From Anaerotalea alkaliphila (GTDB taxonomy: Bacteria > Bacillota > Clostridia > Lachnospirales > Vallitaleaceae): a stretch of DNA of 64,000 nt. The stretch is from NCBI RefSeq assembly GCF_010179735.1, contig NZ_JAAEEH010000012.1:1-64000 (forward strand). Direction: 5' to 3'. The position numbers and the translations under genes are program-made. The notes beneath the pieces are model-generated. The model ran no database searches. It had not been told where the DNA came from and was given only the letters and a program-made list of their open reading frames with translations. This document shows, piece by piece, positions 56,231 to 64,000 of the stretch (positions are counted from its first letter, which is position 1; each line of letters opens with the position of its first letter).

Positions 56231-57454
56231 ATGGCAACCATTTTCCTACTGATCATCTACATGTCCTTCATCAGCCTGGGGCTGCCGGATTCCCTCCTGG
56301 GGGTGGCCTGGCCGGTGATGCGTCCCGGCTTCGGCCTGCCCCTGGAGGCGGCGGGGGCCGTTTCCATGACCATCGCCGTGGGGACCATCCTCTCCAGCCT
56401 GGTCAGCGGCCACGCCACCAAGCTCCTGGGCACGGGGAAGGTGGTCCTGGGCAGCTGCATCCTCACCGCCGGCGCCCTGATGGGCTATTCCCTGGCCCCC
56501 GGCTTCGGCTGGGTCGTGGCCCTGGCCGTCCCCCTGGGCTTCGGCGGCGGGGCGGTGGACGCGGCCCTGAACAGCTACGTGGCCGCCCACTACAAGGCCC
56601 ACCACATGAGCTGGCTCCACTCCTTCTGGGGGGTGGGGGCCACCCTGGGGCCGGTGGTCATGGCGGCGGCCATGGGGTCCGAGGGGAACTGGCGCATGGG
56701 CTACCGGGCCACCTCCCTGATCCAGTTCGGCCTGGTCCTTGTCCTGCTCCTGTCCCTGCCCCTCTGGGCAAAAATGGAGAAGCTGCACCATAAGCGGCGG
56801 GAAGCCGCGGGGCTTGCGGAGGCTGGGGACGGCCTCCAGGACCAGGGGACGGCGGCCAAAGGCCCCCTCCAGGTGCCGGGAGTGAAGTTCGCCCTGGCCT
56901 CCTTCCTCTTCTACTGCGGGGCGGAAACCACCATGGGCCTGTGGGGCAGCAGCTTCCTGGTCCAGACCCGGGGCCTGGCCCCGGAGACGGCCGCCCGCTG
57001 GGTCTCCTTCTACTACGGGGGCATCATGCTGGGCCGGTTCCTCACCGGCTTCCTCACCTTCCAGGTCTCCAGCAGGAGGCTGGTCCGGGCGGGGCAGGCC
57101 GTGGCCATCCTGGGGGCGGCGGCGCTTCTGCTGCCCCTCCCCCCGGTCCTCCTCATGGGAAGCTTCGTCCTCATGGGCCTCGGGTATGCCCCCGTCTTTC
57201 CGGGGATGATCCACGAGACCCCCCGGCTCTTCGGCTGGGAGCACTCCCCCAAGATCATAGGCTACCAGATGGCCTTCGCCTATGTGGGCGTGACCTTCTT
57301 CCCGCCCCTCTTCGGCTGGATTGCGGCCAGGACGGACCTTGCGGCCATGCCAGTCTTCCTGCTGGCCTGCCTGGGAGGGCTGGCCGCCAGCCAGCTGCGG
57401 CTGTCCTTCATCGACGGCGGCAGGAACGGCAACGCGGGTGCCAGGCACCATTAA
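56231..57454 (+). CDS. MFS transporter, sugar-permease-like
   Basis: The 407-residue carrier has about 12 helices. The N-terminal SFISLGLPDSLLGVAWPVM, the SGHATKLLGTGKVVLG loop, the helix GGGAVDAALNSYVAAHY, and the motif WLHSFWGVGATLGP are typical of the FucP-like branch of sugar and metabolite symporters. The central loop is long and charged (about 180-220). GAGGTG six bases before ATG 56231 is preferred to the GTG at 56222. The last residues (AGARHH) are translated from the family B palindrome that starts inside the gene. A YesM/YesN pair follows on the same strand. Confidence 0.87.
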   Translation: MATIFLLIIYMSFISLGLPDSLLGVAWPVMRPGFGLPLEAAGAVSMTIAVGTILSSLVSGHATKLLGTGKVVLGSCILTAGALMGYSLAPGFGWVVALAVPLGFGGGAVDAALNSYVAAHYKAHHMSWLHSFWGVGATLGPVVMAAAMGSEGNWRMGYRATSLIQFGLVLVLLLSLPLWAKMEKLHHKRREAAGLAEAGDGLQDQGTAAKGPLQVPGVKFALASFLFYCGAETTMGLWGSSFLVQTRGLAPETAARWVSFYYGGIMLGRFLTGFLTFQVSSRRLVRAGQAVAILGAAALLLPLPPVLLMGSFVLMGLGYAPVFPGMIHETPRLFGWEHSPKIIGYQMAFAYVGVTFFPPLFGWIAARTDLAAMPVFLLACLGGLAASQLRLSFIDGGRNGNAGARHH

Positions 57455-57501
57455 CGAACCGTGAACGGATGTTCACGGTTCGTTCACGGTGCCTGGCACC
57501 C
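57436..57501. repeat. Family B palindrome, copy 3 (extended)
   Basis: Outer arms GGGTGCCAGGCACC/GGTGCCTGGCACCC and inner arms AACGAACCGTGAAC/GTTCACGGTTCGTT around GGAT. It covers the stop codon of the MFS gene and ends 17 bases before the kinase start codon. Confidence 0.92.
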
Positions 57502-57518
57502 AGGAAAGGAGGCATCCC

Positions 57519-59351
57519 ATGGGTTGGAAGTTCAAGAGCATCCGCGCCCGGCTGCTGGCCACCCTGCTGCTGGCGGTGGGCATCCCGGTGCTGCTCTCCT
57601 CCATGTTCCTCTACGGCAACACCCGGAGGACCGTGCTGGCGGGCACCATCTCCGAGACGGAAAAGCTGCTCAACGCCGGAAAAAGCAACATCGAGGCCTA
57701 TTTCGCCCTGATCGACAAGGCCTCCCTGGAGATCTACGGCACCAAATACAAGGACAGCTCCATTTTCTCCCTGGCCAAGAAATCCTACGGTTACGACACG
57801 GAGCTCTTCGTCTTGCAGACCCTCTACTCGATCTACGGCTACGACCCGGACATCCTCCAGGTCTATTTCCATTTGCAGGAGCACCAGAAGGCATTCCTTT
57901 TCAAGGAGAACATGATCGCCCGGGGGGACGCAGCGGGGAACCAGCTTTCCCCCCTGGTGGAGGACGCCCGGCTGACCTCGGTCCACGAGAGCACCGACTA
58001 CGGCATCCCCCACATGGTCAAGTCCCAGGGCCCGGTGGTCTCCTTCCAGCGGAACATCTACGACATCCCCACCCGGAACATCCTGGCCACCGTCAGCATC
58101 GACCTGAAGGCCAGCGTCTTCCAGCGGCTCAGCGCTGACCTCTTCGACCCGGACATGGAATCCCTGGTCTGGGTGAGCCTCCCCGAAGGCAGGGTACTCT
58201 ACGACTCAAAGGGGGAGCGGACCGGAAGCCTGCTGGACCAAGGTCTGCTTGCCCGGGCCATGGCATCCGTCCAGGAGGGGAAGGGGAACTTCCACTGGAG
58301 GGAGGGGGGCCAAAACAACCTGGTGGTGGTGGACACCGTGGCGAACGGGACCATCGAGCATCTGCTGATGAAGGAGATCCCCGACCACCGGATCCAGTCC
58401 GCGGTGAACGAGCTGGTGGAGTTCGCCCTGGTGAACGTCCTGGTGACGGGACTGATGATCGTCCTGGTCTCCGTCCTGCTCTCCTACCACTTCTCCCGGC
58501 CCATCGGCGAGCTGCTGGGGACCATCTCCCGGATCCGGGCGGGGAACCTGGAGACCACCATCCCCGTCCGGAAAAAGGGGGAGGAGGGGGATGAGTTCGA
58601 CCTGCTGAAGGACCACTTCAACGAGATGATGGACTCCATCAACCGGCAGATCCACCTCCAGTACAGGCTGGGTCTGGAGAACACCCGGAACGAGCTGAAG
58701 GCCCTCCAGGCCCAGATAAACTCCCACTTCATGAACAACATCCTCCAGTCCATCGGCACCGAGGCCCTGAAGGAGGGGAACCGGAAGGTCTACCGGCTCA
58801 TCGTCCAGCTGGGGAACATGATGCAGTACAGCATGCGCAACCAGAACCAGATCGTCCCCCTGGAGGCCGAGCTGGACTACTGCCGCAGTTACCTGGAACT
58901 CCAGAACCACCGGTTCGAAGGCCGGATCGACCATGAGGTCCAGGCGGAGGAAGGGGTCCTGTCCCTGCCCATCCCCAAGGTCACCCTCCAGCCCGTCCTG
59001 GAGAACTGCTTCATCCACGGCTTCGGCAGCGAAGGGGAGGGGGGGCGGATCCGCATCCGCTGCAGCCGGTCCGGGGACAGGTTCCAGGTGGAGGTGGAGG
59101 ACAACGGCACCGGGATTCCTCCGGAAAAAATGGCGGAGCTCAACCGCATGTTCCGGATGTCCGTCGGGAAGGAGACGGAAGAGGCGGACGCCCTAAGCGC
59201 CCCGGGCCGGATCGGCCTGGCCAACGTCCACCGCCGGCTCCTGTTCTACTACAAAGGCAAAGGCAACCTGACCATCCTGCCGGGAAAGGAGGGGGGCACT
59301 TCGGTCCTGCTGGACCTGCCCGTGTCCCCCCTTTTGGAGGAGAGCAGATGA
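57519..59351 (+). CDS. YesM-type membrane sensor histidine kinase
   Basis: The 610-residue kinase has two helices (about 12-32 and 300-322) around an extracytoplasmic sensor (about 33-298), a HAMP domain (about 318-375), a coiled coil, and a His_kinase family domain. The phosphorylated His403 lies in LQAQINSHFMNNIL, where the usual INPHFLYN reads INSHFMNN. The ATPase domain has LQPVLENCFIHGF (N box) and VEDNGTGIPPE (G1). Such kinases sense sugars or envelope signals, often through a binding protein, and work with YesN-type regulators. AAAGGAGG supports ATG 57519. It overlaps the regulator gene by four bases. The adjacent sugar importer is the likely target. Confidence 0.92.
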   Translation: MGWKFKSIRARLLATLLLAVGIPVLLSSMFLYGNTRRTVLAGTISETEKLLNAGKSNIEAYFALIDKASLEIYGTKYKDSSIFSLAKKSYGYDTELFVLQTLYSIYGYDPDILQVYFHLQEHQKAFLFKENMIARGDAAGNQLSPLVEDARLTSVHESTDYGIPHMVKSQGPVVSFQRNIYDIPTRNILATVSIDLKASVFQRLSADLFDPDMESLVWVSLPEGRVLYDSKGERTGSLLDQGLLARAMASVQEGKGNFHWREGGQNNLVVVDTVANGTIEHLLMKEIPDHRIQSAVNELVEFALVNVLVTGLMIVLVSVLLSYHFSRPIGELLGTISRIRAGNLETTIPVRKKGEEGDEFDLLKDHFNEMMDSINRQIHLQYRLGLENTRNELKALQAQINSHFMNNILQSIGTEALKEGNRKVYRLIVQLGNMMQYSMRNQNQIVPLEAELDYCRSYLELQNHRFEGRIDHEVQAEEGVLSLPIPKVTLQPVLENCFIHGFGSEGEGGRIRIRCSRSGDRFQVEVEDNGTGIPPEKMAELNRMFRMSVGKETEEADALSAPGRIGLANVHRRLLFYYKGKGNLTILPGKEGGTSVLLDLPVSPLLEESR

Positions 59352-60928
59352 AGATTCTGATCGTGGACAACGAAGCCCATGTCATCGACGCCATCCGGAT
59401 GCTCATCGACTGGAGCGCCTTCCCCCCCATGGAGGTGCATACGGCCCGGGACGGGGAACAGGCGGTGGAGCTGGTCCGGCGCCACAAGCCCGAAATCATC
59501 CTCACGGACATGAAGATGCCCCGGATGGACGGCATGGCCCTGCTGGAATGGCTGGCCGAAAGCGTCCCCCAGGCCAAGGTGGTGGTCATCAGCGGCTACA
59601 ACGACTTCGCCTACATCCAGCACACCCTCCGCCACGGAGGGCTGGACTACATCACCAAGCCCATCGACGAGGTCCAGCTGAACCGGGCCCTGGCCAAGGC
59701 CGTCCAAGCGGTGGAGCGGTCCCGGTCCGCCAGCCGTCTGGAGCGGGAGCACCAGCGGGGGAGGGAGCTCCAGTGGGAGCAGGAATGGCTCGTCTTGCTG
59801 GAGGACCCCCTCCACCACCAGGCAGAACGCCGGTCCGTGGAGGCCCGCTGGGGCATCCAGGCAGGCAGCCCCCTGGTCCTGGGGGTCCTGAAGGTCCAGG
59901 AGCTCTCCGGCCATCTCCAACGGCAGTTCGGGAACAGCCTGGAGCTCCTCCAGTTCGCCGCCAGGAACGTCTCCCAGGAGATCCTGGAAAAAAGGGGGGT
60001 CAAGGCGGCCGTCTTCAGCGGTCGGGGCCAAAAGGGCCGCCTGGTGCTGGTGTTCCTCCAGGAAAAAGGCGTGGAAGGGGCCTTGGAGGAGATCATGGAG
60101 GCCCTGGGCAGGGTCTTCGACCAGGCCTTCGTGGCCGGCCTCAGCGGCACCGGCCTTTTTCCCCAGGACCTCCCCCGGCTCTACAAGGAAGGGGAGGAGG
60201 CCCTGGCCCACAGGAACCTCTGCCGGCGGGAGGCTCCCGTCGCCCGGTTCCGGGAGGCTGTGCCAAGGGAGACCCCTCCCCTGCGGGAGCATCTGGAGGT
60301 CTGGAAGGAAGCCCTTCGGGAGGGGAGGACGGAACCCATGGCCGGGGACCTTTCGGCCCTCTTCGGCCGGTGGGTGGCCGAAGGCTTCTACTCGGAGCGG
60401 ATGGTGGAGGAGCTGCTTTCGGAATACCAGGTCCTGCGCAAGTACCTGGTCCCGGAAGGCGCCTGCCCGCCCATGCCCCCGGGAGGCCTGGAGGCCCTGC
60501 GCTCCCTCAGGACCAGGAAAAGCTACGGCCGGATCCTGGAGGCCGTGCAGGAGGCCCTTCTGGGGGACTTGGAATCCCTGGCCCGCTGCTGGCGGGAAAG
60601 GCGGGAGGTGCAGAACCCCGCGGAGCAGGTCCGCAGGCATCTGGAGGAACATTACCGGGAGCCCCTGACCCTGGACCTTCTGGCCCGGCAAGTCCACCTC
60701 TCCCGGGAGCACCTGGCCCGGTCCTACAAGAAGGCCTTCGGGGCCACGGTCATGGACCACCTCCTGGAAATCCGCCTTGCGGAGGCCCGGAACCTGCTGG
60801 AAAGGACGGACCTGCCGGTGAAGGAGGTGGCCGCCCGGGTGGGGTTCGAGGACCCCAAATACTTCAGCAAGGTCTTCCGGAAGCAGACGGGCATGCGGCC
60901 CACCGATTTCTCCGGTGGACGGTCCTGA
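59348..60928 (+). CDS. YesN-type response regulator with AraC helix-turn-helix
   Basis: The 526-residue transcription factor has a receiver domain (about 1-120) with the acidic pocket VDNE, phospho-acceptor Asp54 in ILTDMKMP, and Lys in ITKPID. A poorly conserved middle region follows (about 125-400). The AraC-type DNA-binding domain (about 425-526) has two helix-turn-helices: LTLDLLARQVHLSREHLARSYKKAFG and LPVKEVAARVGFEDPKYFSKVFRKQTG. It is the partner of the kinase upstream, translationally coupled by ATGA. It probably activates the sugar-binding-protein gene 135 bases downstream. Confidence 0.93.
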   Translation: MKILIVDNEAHVIDAIRMLIDWSAFPPMEVHTARDGEQAVELVRRHKPEIILTDMKMPRMDGMALLEWLAESVPQAKVVVISGYNDFAYIQHTLRHGGLDYITKPIDEVQLNRALAKAVQAVERSRSASRLEREHQRGRELQWEQEWLVLLEDPLHHQAERRSVEARWGIQAGSPLVLGVLKVQELSGHLQRQFGNSLELLQFAARNVSQEILEKRGVKAAVFSGRGQKGRLVLVFLQEKGVEGALEEIMEALGRVFDQAFVAGLSGTGLFPQDLPRLYKEGEEALAHRNLCRREAPVARFREAVPRETPPLREHLEVWKEALREGRTEPMAGDLSALFGRWVAEGFYSERMVEELLSEYQVLRKYLVPEGACPPMPPGGLEALRSLRTRKSYGRILEAVQEALLGDLESLARCWRERREVQNPAEQVRRHLEEHYREPLTLDLLARQVHLSREHLARSYKKAFGATVMDHLLEIRLAEARNLLERTDLPVKEVAARVGFEDPKYFSKVFRKQTGMRPTDFSGGRS

Positions 60929-60939
60929 CCCGAATGGAT

Positions 60940-60959
60940 GGAACAGGGGTCGGTTCTTC
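60940..60959 (+). repeat. Family A remnant, copy 6 (half arm)
   Basis: GGAACAGGGGTCGGTTCTTC matches the left arm of copy 1 with one base change; the right arm is missing. Confidence 0.6.
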
Positions 60960-60996
60960 ATCAATATCTTCCACCCCATCCGTCAATGGAATCGGT

Positions 60997-61024
60997 TTTA
61001 CGGCATCCTCCGTTGGTCTATACT
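60997..61024 (+). promoter_or_regulatory. Promoter of the sugar ABC operon
   Basis: TTTACG (60997-61002), 16 bases, TATACT (61019-61024). The weak -35 box is consistent with activation by the AraC-type regulator. Confidence 0.55.
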
Positions 61025-61063
61025 TGTCCTAGCAAGTAAAACAGACAAACGGAGGATTTTATT

Positions 61064-62377
61064 ATGAGAAAAGCGATGGCACTCATCCTGGCGCTGGCCC
61101 TGCTCCTTTCCCAGGCAGGCTGCGGCAAGGGGGACACGGACACGGAAGCGGCCGCCGGCAACGGGGCATCTTCCCAGGAACAGGTCACCCTGGAAATTTT
61201 CCAGTTCAAGGTGGAGATCGTGGACCAGTTGGACGCCCTGGTGGCGGACTTCGAGGCGGAATATCCCCAAATCGACGTGGTGCTGGACACCGTGGGGGGC
61301 GGGGGAGACTACGCGGGGGCCCTGCGCAGCCGCATGAACTCCGGGAACCATCCGGACATCTTCAACGTGGGGGGGCCTTCGGAGCTTGCCCTGTGGGCCG
61401 ACTTCCTGGAGCCCCTGACGGACCAGCCCTGGGTGGAGAACAGCTTTGACGGCACCCTGGACATGATCACCCGGGACGGGGAGGTCTACGGACAGCCCTA
61501 CAACCTGGAAGGATACGGTCTCATCTACCACAAGGACCTGTTCGAGCAGGCGGGCATCGACGCCGCTTCCGTCCGGACCCTGTCCGACCTGGAGAAGGTG
61601 TTCGCCACCCTGGAGTCCAAGAAGGCCGACCTGGGCATCGAGACCGTCCTTTCCTATTCCGTGGGGGACAGCGCCTGGTGGACCGCCGCCGTACACACCA
61701 TGAACGTGCCCTTCGCCATGCAGGAGGACCCCGTCGCCTTCGGGGACGGCCTGGACGCAGGGACGGCCAGCATCGTGGGCAACAACCGTTTCGAGGGGCT
61801 TCTGGACCTGTTCGACCTGCTGTTCCAGTACAGCTACCGGAACCTGCTGACCGTTTCCTATGACGACCAGGTGGCCAACTTCGCCATGAAGAAGACGGCC
61901 GTCCTGCACCAGGGGAACTGGACCATCGGCATGCTGAAGGAGATCGACCCCGACCTGGACATGGCGTTCCTGCCCATCCCCCTTTCCGACGACACCGCCT
62001 GGAACGACGGCAGCATCCCCGTGGGCGTACCCAACTACTGGGTGGTGAACAGCCAGACCACCGACGCCAAGAAGGAGGCGGCCAAGCTCTTCCTGGACTA
62101 CATCGCTTCCAGCGACCGGGGCGCCAAGTTCCTGGTGGAGGACTGCCAGTTCATCCCGGCCTTCTCCAATGTGGACCTGGAGCCGGCGGATTCCCTCTCC
62201 GCCTCCATCATCGAATACAGCAAGGCAGGGAAGACCATCCCCTGGATGTGGCCCTACTATCCGGCAGGCTACCTGGACGTGCCCATCAAGGACAACATCC
62301 AGCTCTACTACCAGGGCAACATCACCAAAGAGCAGTTCCTGGCCAACTTGGACAAGGCCTGGCAGGACATGAAATAA
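61064..62377 (+). CDS. Sugar ABC transporter substrate-binding lipoprotein
   Basis: The 437-residue lipoprotein of solute-binding family 1 has the lipobox LSQAGC (Cys near 20), then VTLEIFQFKVEIVDQLDALVADFEAEYPQI, PDIFNVGGPSELALWAD, YGQPYNLEGYGLIYHKDLFEQAGID and PVGVPNYWVVNS, all typical of oligosaccharide-binding proteins. It collects the substrate outside the cell for the two permeases coded next. The ATPase is not in the window and may be a shared MsmX-type protein. AGGA precedes the ATG. Its transcript passes through the family A hairpin at 62385-62460 before the permeases. Confidence 0.92.
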   Translation: MRKAMALILALALLLSQAGCGKGDTDTEAAAGNGASSQEQVTLEIFQFKVEIVDQLDALVADFEAEYPQIDVVLDTVGGGGDYAGALRSRMNSGNHPDIFNVGGPSELALWADFLEPLTDQPWVENSFDGTLDMITRDGEVYGQPYNLEGYGLIYHKDLFEQAGIDAASVRTLSDLEKVFATLESKKADLGIETVLSYSVGDSAWWTAAVHTMNVPFAMQEDPVAFGDGLDAGTASIVGNNRFEGLLDLFDLLFQYSYRNLLTVSYDDQVANFAMKKTAVLHQGNWTIGMLKEIDPDLDMAFLPIPLSDDTAWNDGSIPVGVPNYWVVNSQTTDAKKEAAKLFLDYIASSDRGAKFLVEDCQFIPAFSNVDLEPADSLSASIIEYSKAGKTIPWMWPYYPAGYLDVPIKDNIQLYYQGNITKEQFLANLDKAWQDMK

Positions 62378-62384
62378 GAAAGAG

Positions 62385-62460
62385 GACTGGTACGGGGGGA
62401 CGGTTCTTCCGTACCATTTCTTGCGGGATGGTACGGAAGAACCGTCCCCCCGTACCAGTC
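62385..62460. repeat. Family A palindrome, copy 7 (perfect arms, 76 bp, inside an operon)
   Basis: Thirty-three-base perfect arms (outer GACTGGTACGGGGGGACGG, inner TTCTTCCGTACCAT) enclose a 10-base loop. It lies between the binding-protein and permease genes. Confidence 0.95.
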
Positions 62461-62498
62461 GTCCCCACCAACCAAACCCAATCTAGGAGGGAACCGTT

Positions 62499-63359
62499 TT
62501 GAACAAAAAGTTGAAGAAACACCTGGTCTTCTGGCTCTTCCTGACGCCTTCGCTGCTGGCCTTCCTCATGGTGGTCGTCCTGCCGTTTTTCAGCGGCGTC
62601 TACTATTCCTTCACGGACTGGAACGCCATCCCCGGCCGGGAGGTCGGCTTCATCGGTCTGAAGAACTACCTGAACGTGTTCCAGGACGTCCAGGTGCTCA
62701 AGGCCCTGGGAACCACCCTGGTCTACGGCACCTATTCCATCATACTGATCAACATCGTGGGCTTCTCCCTGGCCCTCCTGGTCACCCAGAAGATGCGCTC
62801 CGCCAACCTGCTTAGGACCGTCTTCTTCATGCCCAACCTGATCGGGGGCCTGATCCTGGGCTACGTCTGGAAGTTCGTCTTCCTGAAGATCGTGCCGGTC
62901 CTCTTCCAGACGGACTTCACCATGCTGGAAGCCACCCAGACCTCCCTGCTGGCCATGGCCATCGTCTCCACCTGGCAGATGGGCGGCTACATCATGGTCA
63001 TCTACGTGGCGGCAATCCAGGCCATCCCCGAGGAGCTGCTGGAGGCGGCGGACATCGACGGGGCGGGCCCCGGGCAGAAAATCCGGAACATCGTCTTCCC
63101 CCTGGTGGCTCCGGCCTTCACGGTCAGCCTCTTCATGACCCTTTCCAACGCCTTCAAGATGTTCGACGTGAACGTCTCCCTGACGGGAGGGGATCCCGCC
63201 CGGTCCACGGAGCTGCTGGCCCTGGAGATCTTCTCCAAGGCCTTCAAGGAGCTCAACTTCGGGGAGGGCCAGGCCCAGGCGGTGCTCTTCTTCATCCTGG
63301 TGGCGGCCATCACCGCAGTCCAGGTCACCATCACCAAAAAAAGGGAGGTTGAAATGTAA
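62499..63359 (+). CDS. Sugar ABC transporter permease, MalF-like
   Basis: The 286-residue inner membrane subunit has six helices and the EAA loop ELLEAADIDGAGPGQKIRNIVFPLVAP (about 177-203), which docks on the ATPase. The N terminus (KHLVFWLFLTPSLLAFLMVVVLPFF..VYYSFTDWN) is typical of the MalF/UgpA group. The start is TTG 62499 behind AGGAGGG (about 62486-62492). Expression relative to the binding protein is probably lowered by the hairpin in between. It ends one base into the next start (TAATG). Confidence 0.93.
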   Translation: MNKKLKKHLVFWLFLTPSLLAFLMVVVLPFFSGVYYSFTDWNAIPGREVGFIGLKNYLNVFQDVQVLKALGTTLVYGTYSIILINIVGFSLALLVTQKMRSANLLRTVFFMPNLIGGLILGYVWKFVFLKIVPVLFQTDFTMLEATQTSLLAMAIVSTWQMGGYIMVIYVAAIQAIPEELLEAADIDGAGPGQKIRNIVFPLVAPAFTVSLFMTLSNAFKMFDVNVSLTGGDPARSTELLALEIFSKAFKELNFGEGQAQAVLFFILVAAITAVQVTITKKREVEM

Positions 63360-64000
63360 TGAGAAAGAGAAAACTGCGCCTGGGGCTCCTGGAGCTCTTC
63401 GGCATCCTCCTGGCCCTGCTCTACATCTCCCCCTTCTACATCGTCTTCGCCAACAGCGTGAAGACCAAGAAGGACATCCTCACCAACACCATCGGCCTGC
63501 CCGTGTCCATCGCCCTGGAGAACTTCCCCATGGCCATGGAAAAAATGGATTTCCTCCAGGCCTTCACCAATTCGGCCTTCATCACCACCGTGAGCCTGGC
63601 GGGACTGGTGCTCTTTTCCTCCATGGCTGCCTGGGTCCTGGTGCGGAACAAGACCCGGATCAGCGGGGCGGTCTTCATGCTCTTCGTCCTGGCCATGCTG
63701 ATCCCCTTCCAGGCGGTGATGCTGCCCCTGGTGGACCTCTTCGGGGCCAACAAGCTGGACCTGCTGAACAGCCGGATGGGCATCATCTTCATGTACCTGG
63801 GCTTCGGGTCCAGCATGTCCATCTTCCTGTTCCACGGCTTCGTCAAGGGGATTCCGGTGGACCTGGAGAACGCGGCCTACATGGACGGCTGCAACGTGTT
63901 CCAGGTGTTCTACCACATCATCCTGCCCCTGATCAAGCCCATCTCCATCACCGTGGCCATCCTGAACGGGATCTGGATCTGGAACGACTTCCTGCTGCCC
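63359..64000 (+). CDS. Sugar ABC transporter permease, MalG-like (partial)
   Basis: The 214 codons in the window encode the N-terminal part of the second permease: a first helix (LELFGILLALLYISPFYIVFANSVK), FTNSAFITTVSLAGLVLFSSMAAWVLVR, MLIPFQAVMLPL, and the EAA loop LENAAYMDGCNVFQVFYHIILPLIKP. The last helix and end lie beyond 64000. The ATG at 63359 overlaps the stop of the MalF-like gene as TAATG, and GGGAGGT lies nine bases upstream. Together with the MalF-like subunit it forms the membrane channel of the importer. Confidence 0.92.
   Translation, partial: MRKRKLRLGLLELFGILLALLYISPFYIVFANSVKTKKDILTNTIGLPVSIALENFPMAMEKMDFLQAFTNSAFITTVSLAGLVLFSSMAAWVLVRNKTRISGAVFMLFVLAMLIPFQAVMLPLVDLFGANKLDLLNSRMGIIFMYLGFGSSMSIFLFHGFVKGIPVDLENAAYMDGCNVFQVFYHIILPLIKPISITVAILNGIWIWNDFLLP

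Noticed and set aside
1-64000. tRNA, rRNA, insertion sequence, prophage or plasmid-replication genes
   Set aside because: None was recognised on either strand by eye; a tRNAscan or profile search would be needed for certainty on small RNA genes.

Overview
The window reads as a chromosomal segment of an anaerobic, GC-rich, Gram-positive-type bacterium of the Bacillota (probably Clostridia). The evidence is strong AGGAGG ribosome-binding sites, S-layer-homology (SLH) exported proteins, lipoproteins, YesM/YesN-type two-component signalling, a RsgI-like anti-sigma factor, flavodoxin/4Fe-4S proteins and sigma-A promoters of the TTGNNN-N17-TATAAT type. No rRNA, tRNA, CRISPR array, transposase or phage gene was seen. 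Genus cannot be told from the sequence.

Layout. 0.2-5 kb: a type IV pilin-like protein with an Ig-like tail, an AT-rich PhzF gene that looks acquired, a copper-amine-oxidase-N/papain-like exported protease, a lipoprotein remnant and a small cyclophilin-fold protein. 5-13.8 kb: a MacB/FtsX-type ABC exporter with a membrane-anchored partner, a DUF2202 ferritin-like protein, a DUF2500-like protein, a phasin/UbiB pair, a VOC protein and an HD hydrolase. 13.9-20.3 kb: SLH proteins including an M15 carboxypeptidase, an unknown exported protein, an MFS carrier and a HIT protein. 20.4-25 kb: a flavodoxin/ferredoxin protein, an ECF sigma/RsgI-like anti-sigma pair, a secreted PepSY protein and a three-SLH protein. 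25.3-32.5 kb: a GntR-controlled hydroxyacid cluster (beta-hydroxyacid dehydrogenase, GntP permease, DUF1537 kinase, LarA-like racemase, D-2-hydroxyacid dehydrogenase). 32.5-43.6 kb: a DbpA-type helicase, a small secreted Cys peptide, a Gfo/Idh/MocA oxidoreductase, an SGNH hydrolase, a polyferredoxin, a subtilase, a divergent pseudopilin and an EAL protein. 43.7-51 kb: a 1051-residue SLH protein, a methyltransferase-nicotinamidase fusion, a trans-sulfuration enzyme and an O-antigen-ligase-like protein. 51.3-56.1 kb: an iron ABC importer with a Fur-like site, and a GGDEF protein. 56.2-64 kb: an MFS carrier, a YesM/YesN pair and a sugar ABC importer that runs off the window.

The most unusual feature is non-coding. 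At least three families of near-perfect palindromes are scattered between genes. One family (core TTGGGGAC-A-GTCCCCAA or TTGGGGTC-T-GACCCCAA) occurs only in the hydroxyacid region. Two copies there form matching composite modules (palindrome, terminator-like hairpin with a conserved ATCCGGCTTGGAT tip, palindrome), and the modules bracket the gntR-to-kinase block. The palindromes even supply codons at both ends of the LarA-like gene. Other points for follow-up are the methyltransferase-nicotinamidase fusion, the sigma/anti-sigma/secreted-PepSY set with a hairpin that would mask a Shine-Dalgarno sequence, the secreted Cys peptide, and three promoters whose -35 box contains the stop codon of the gene before.
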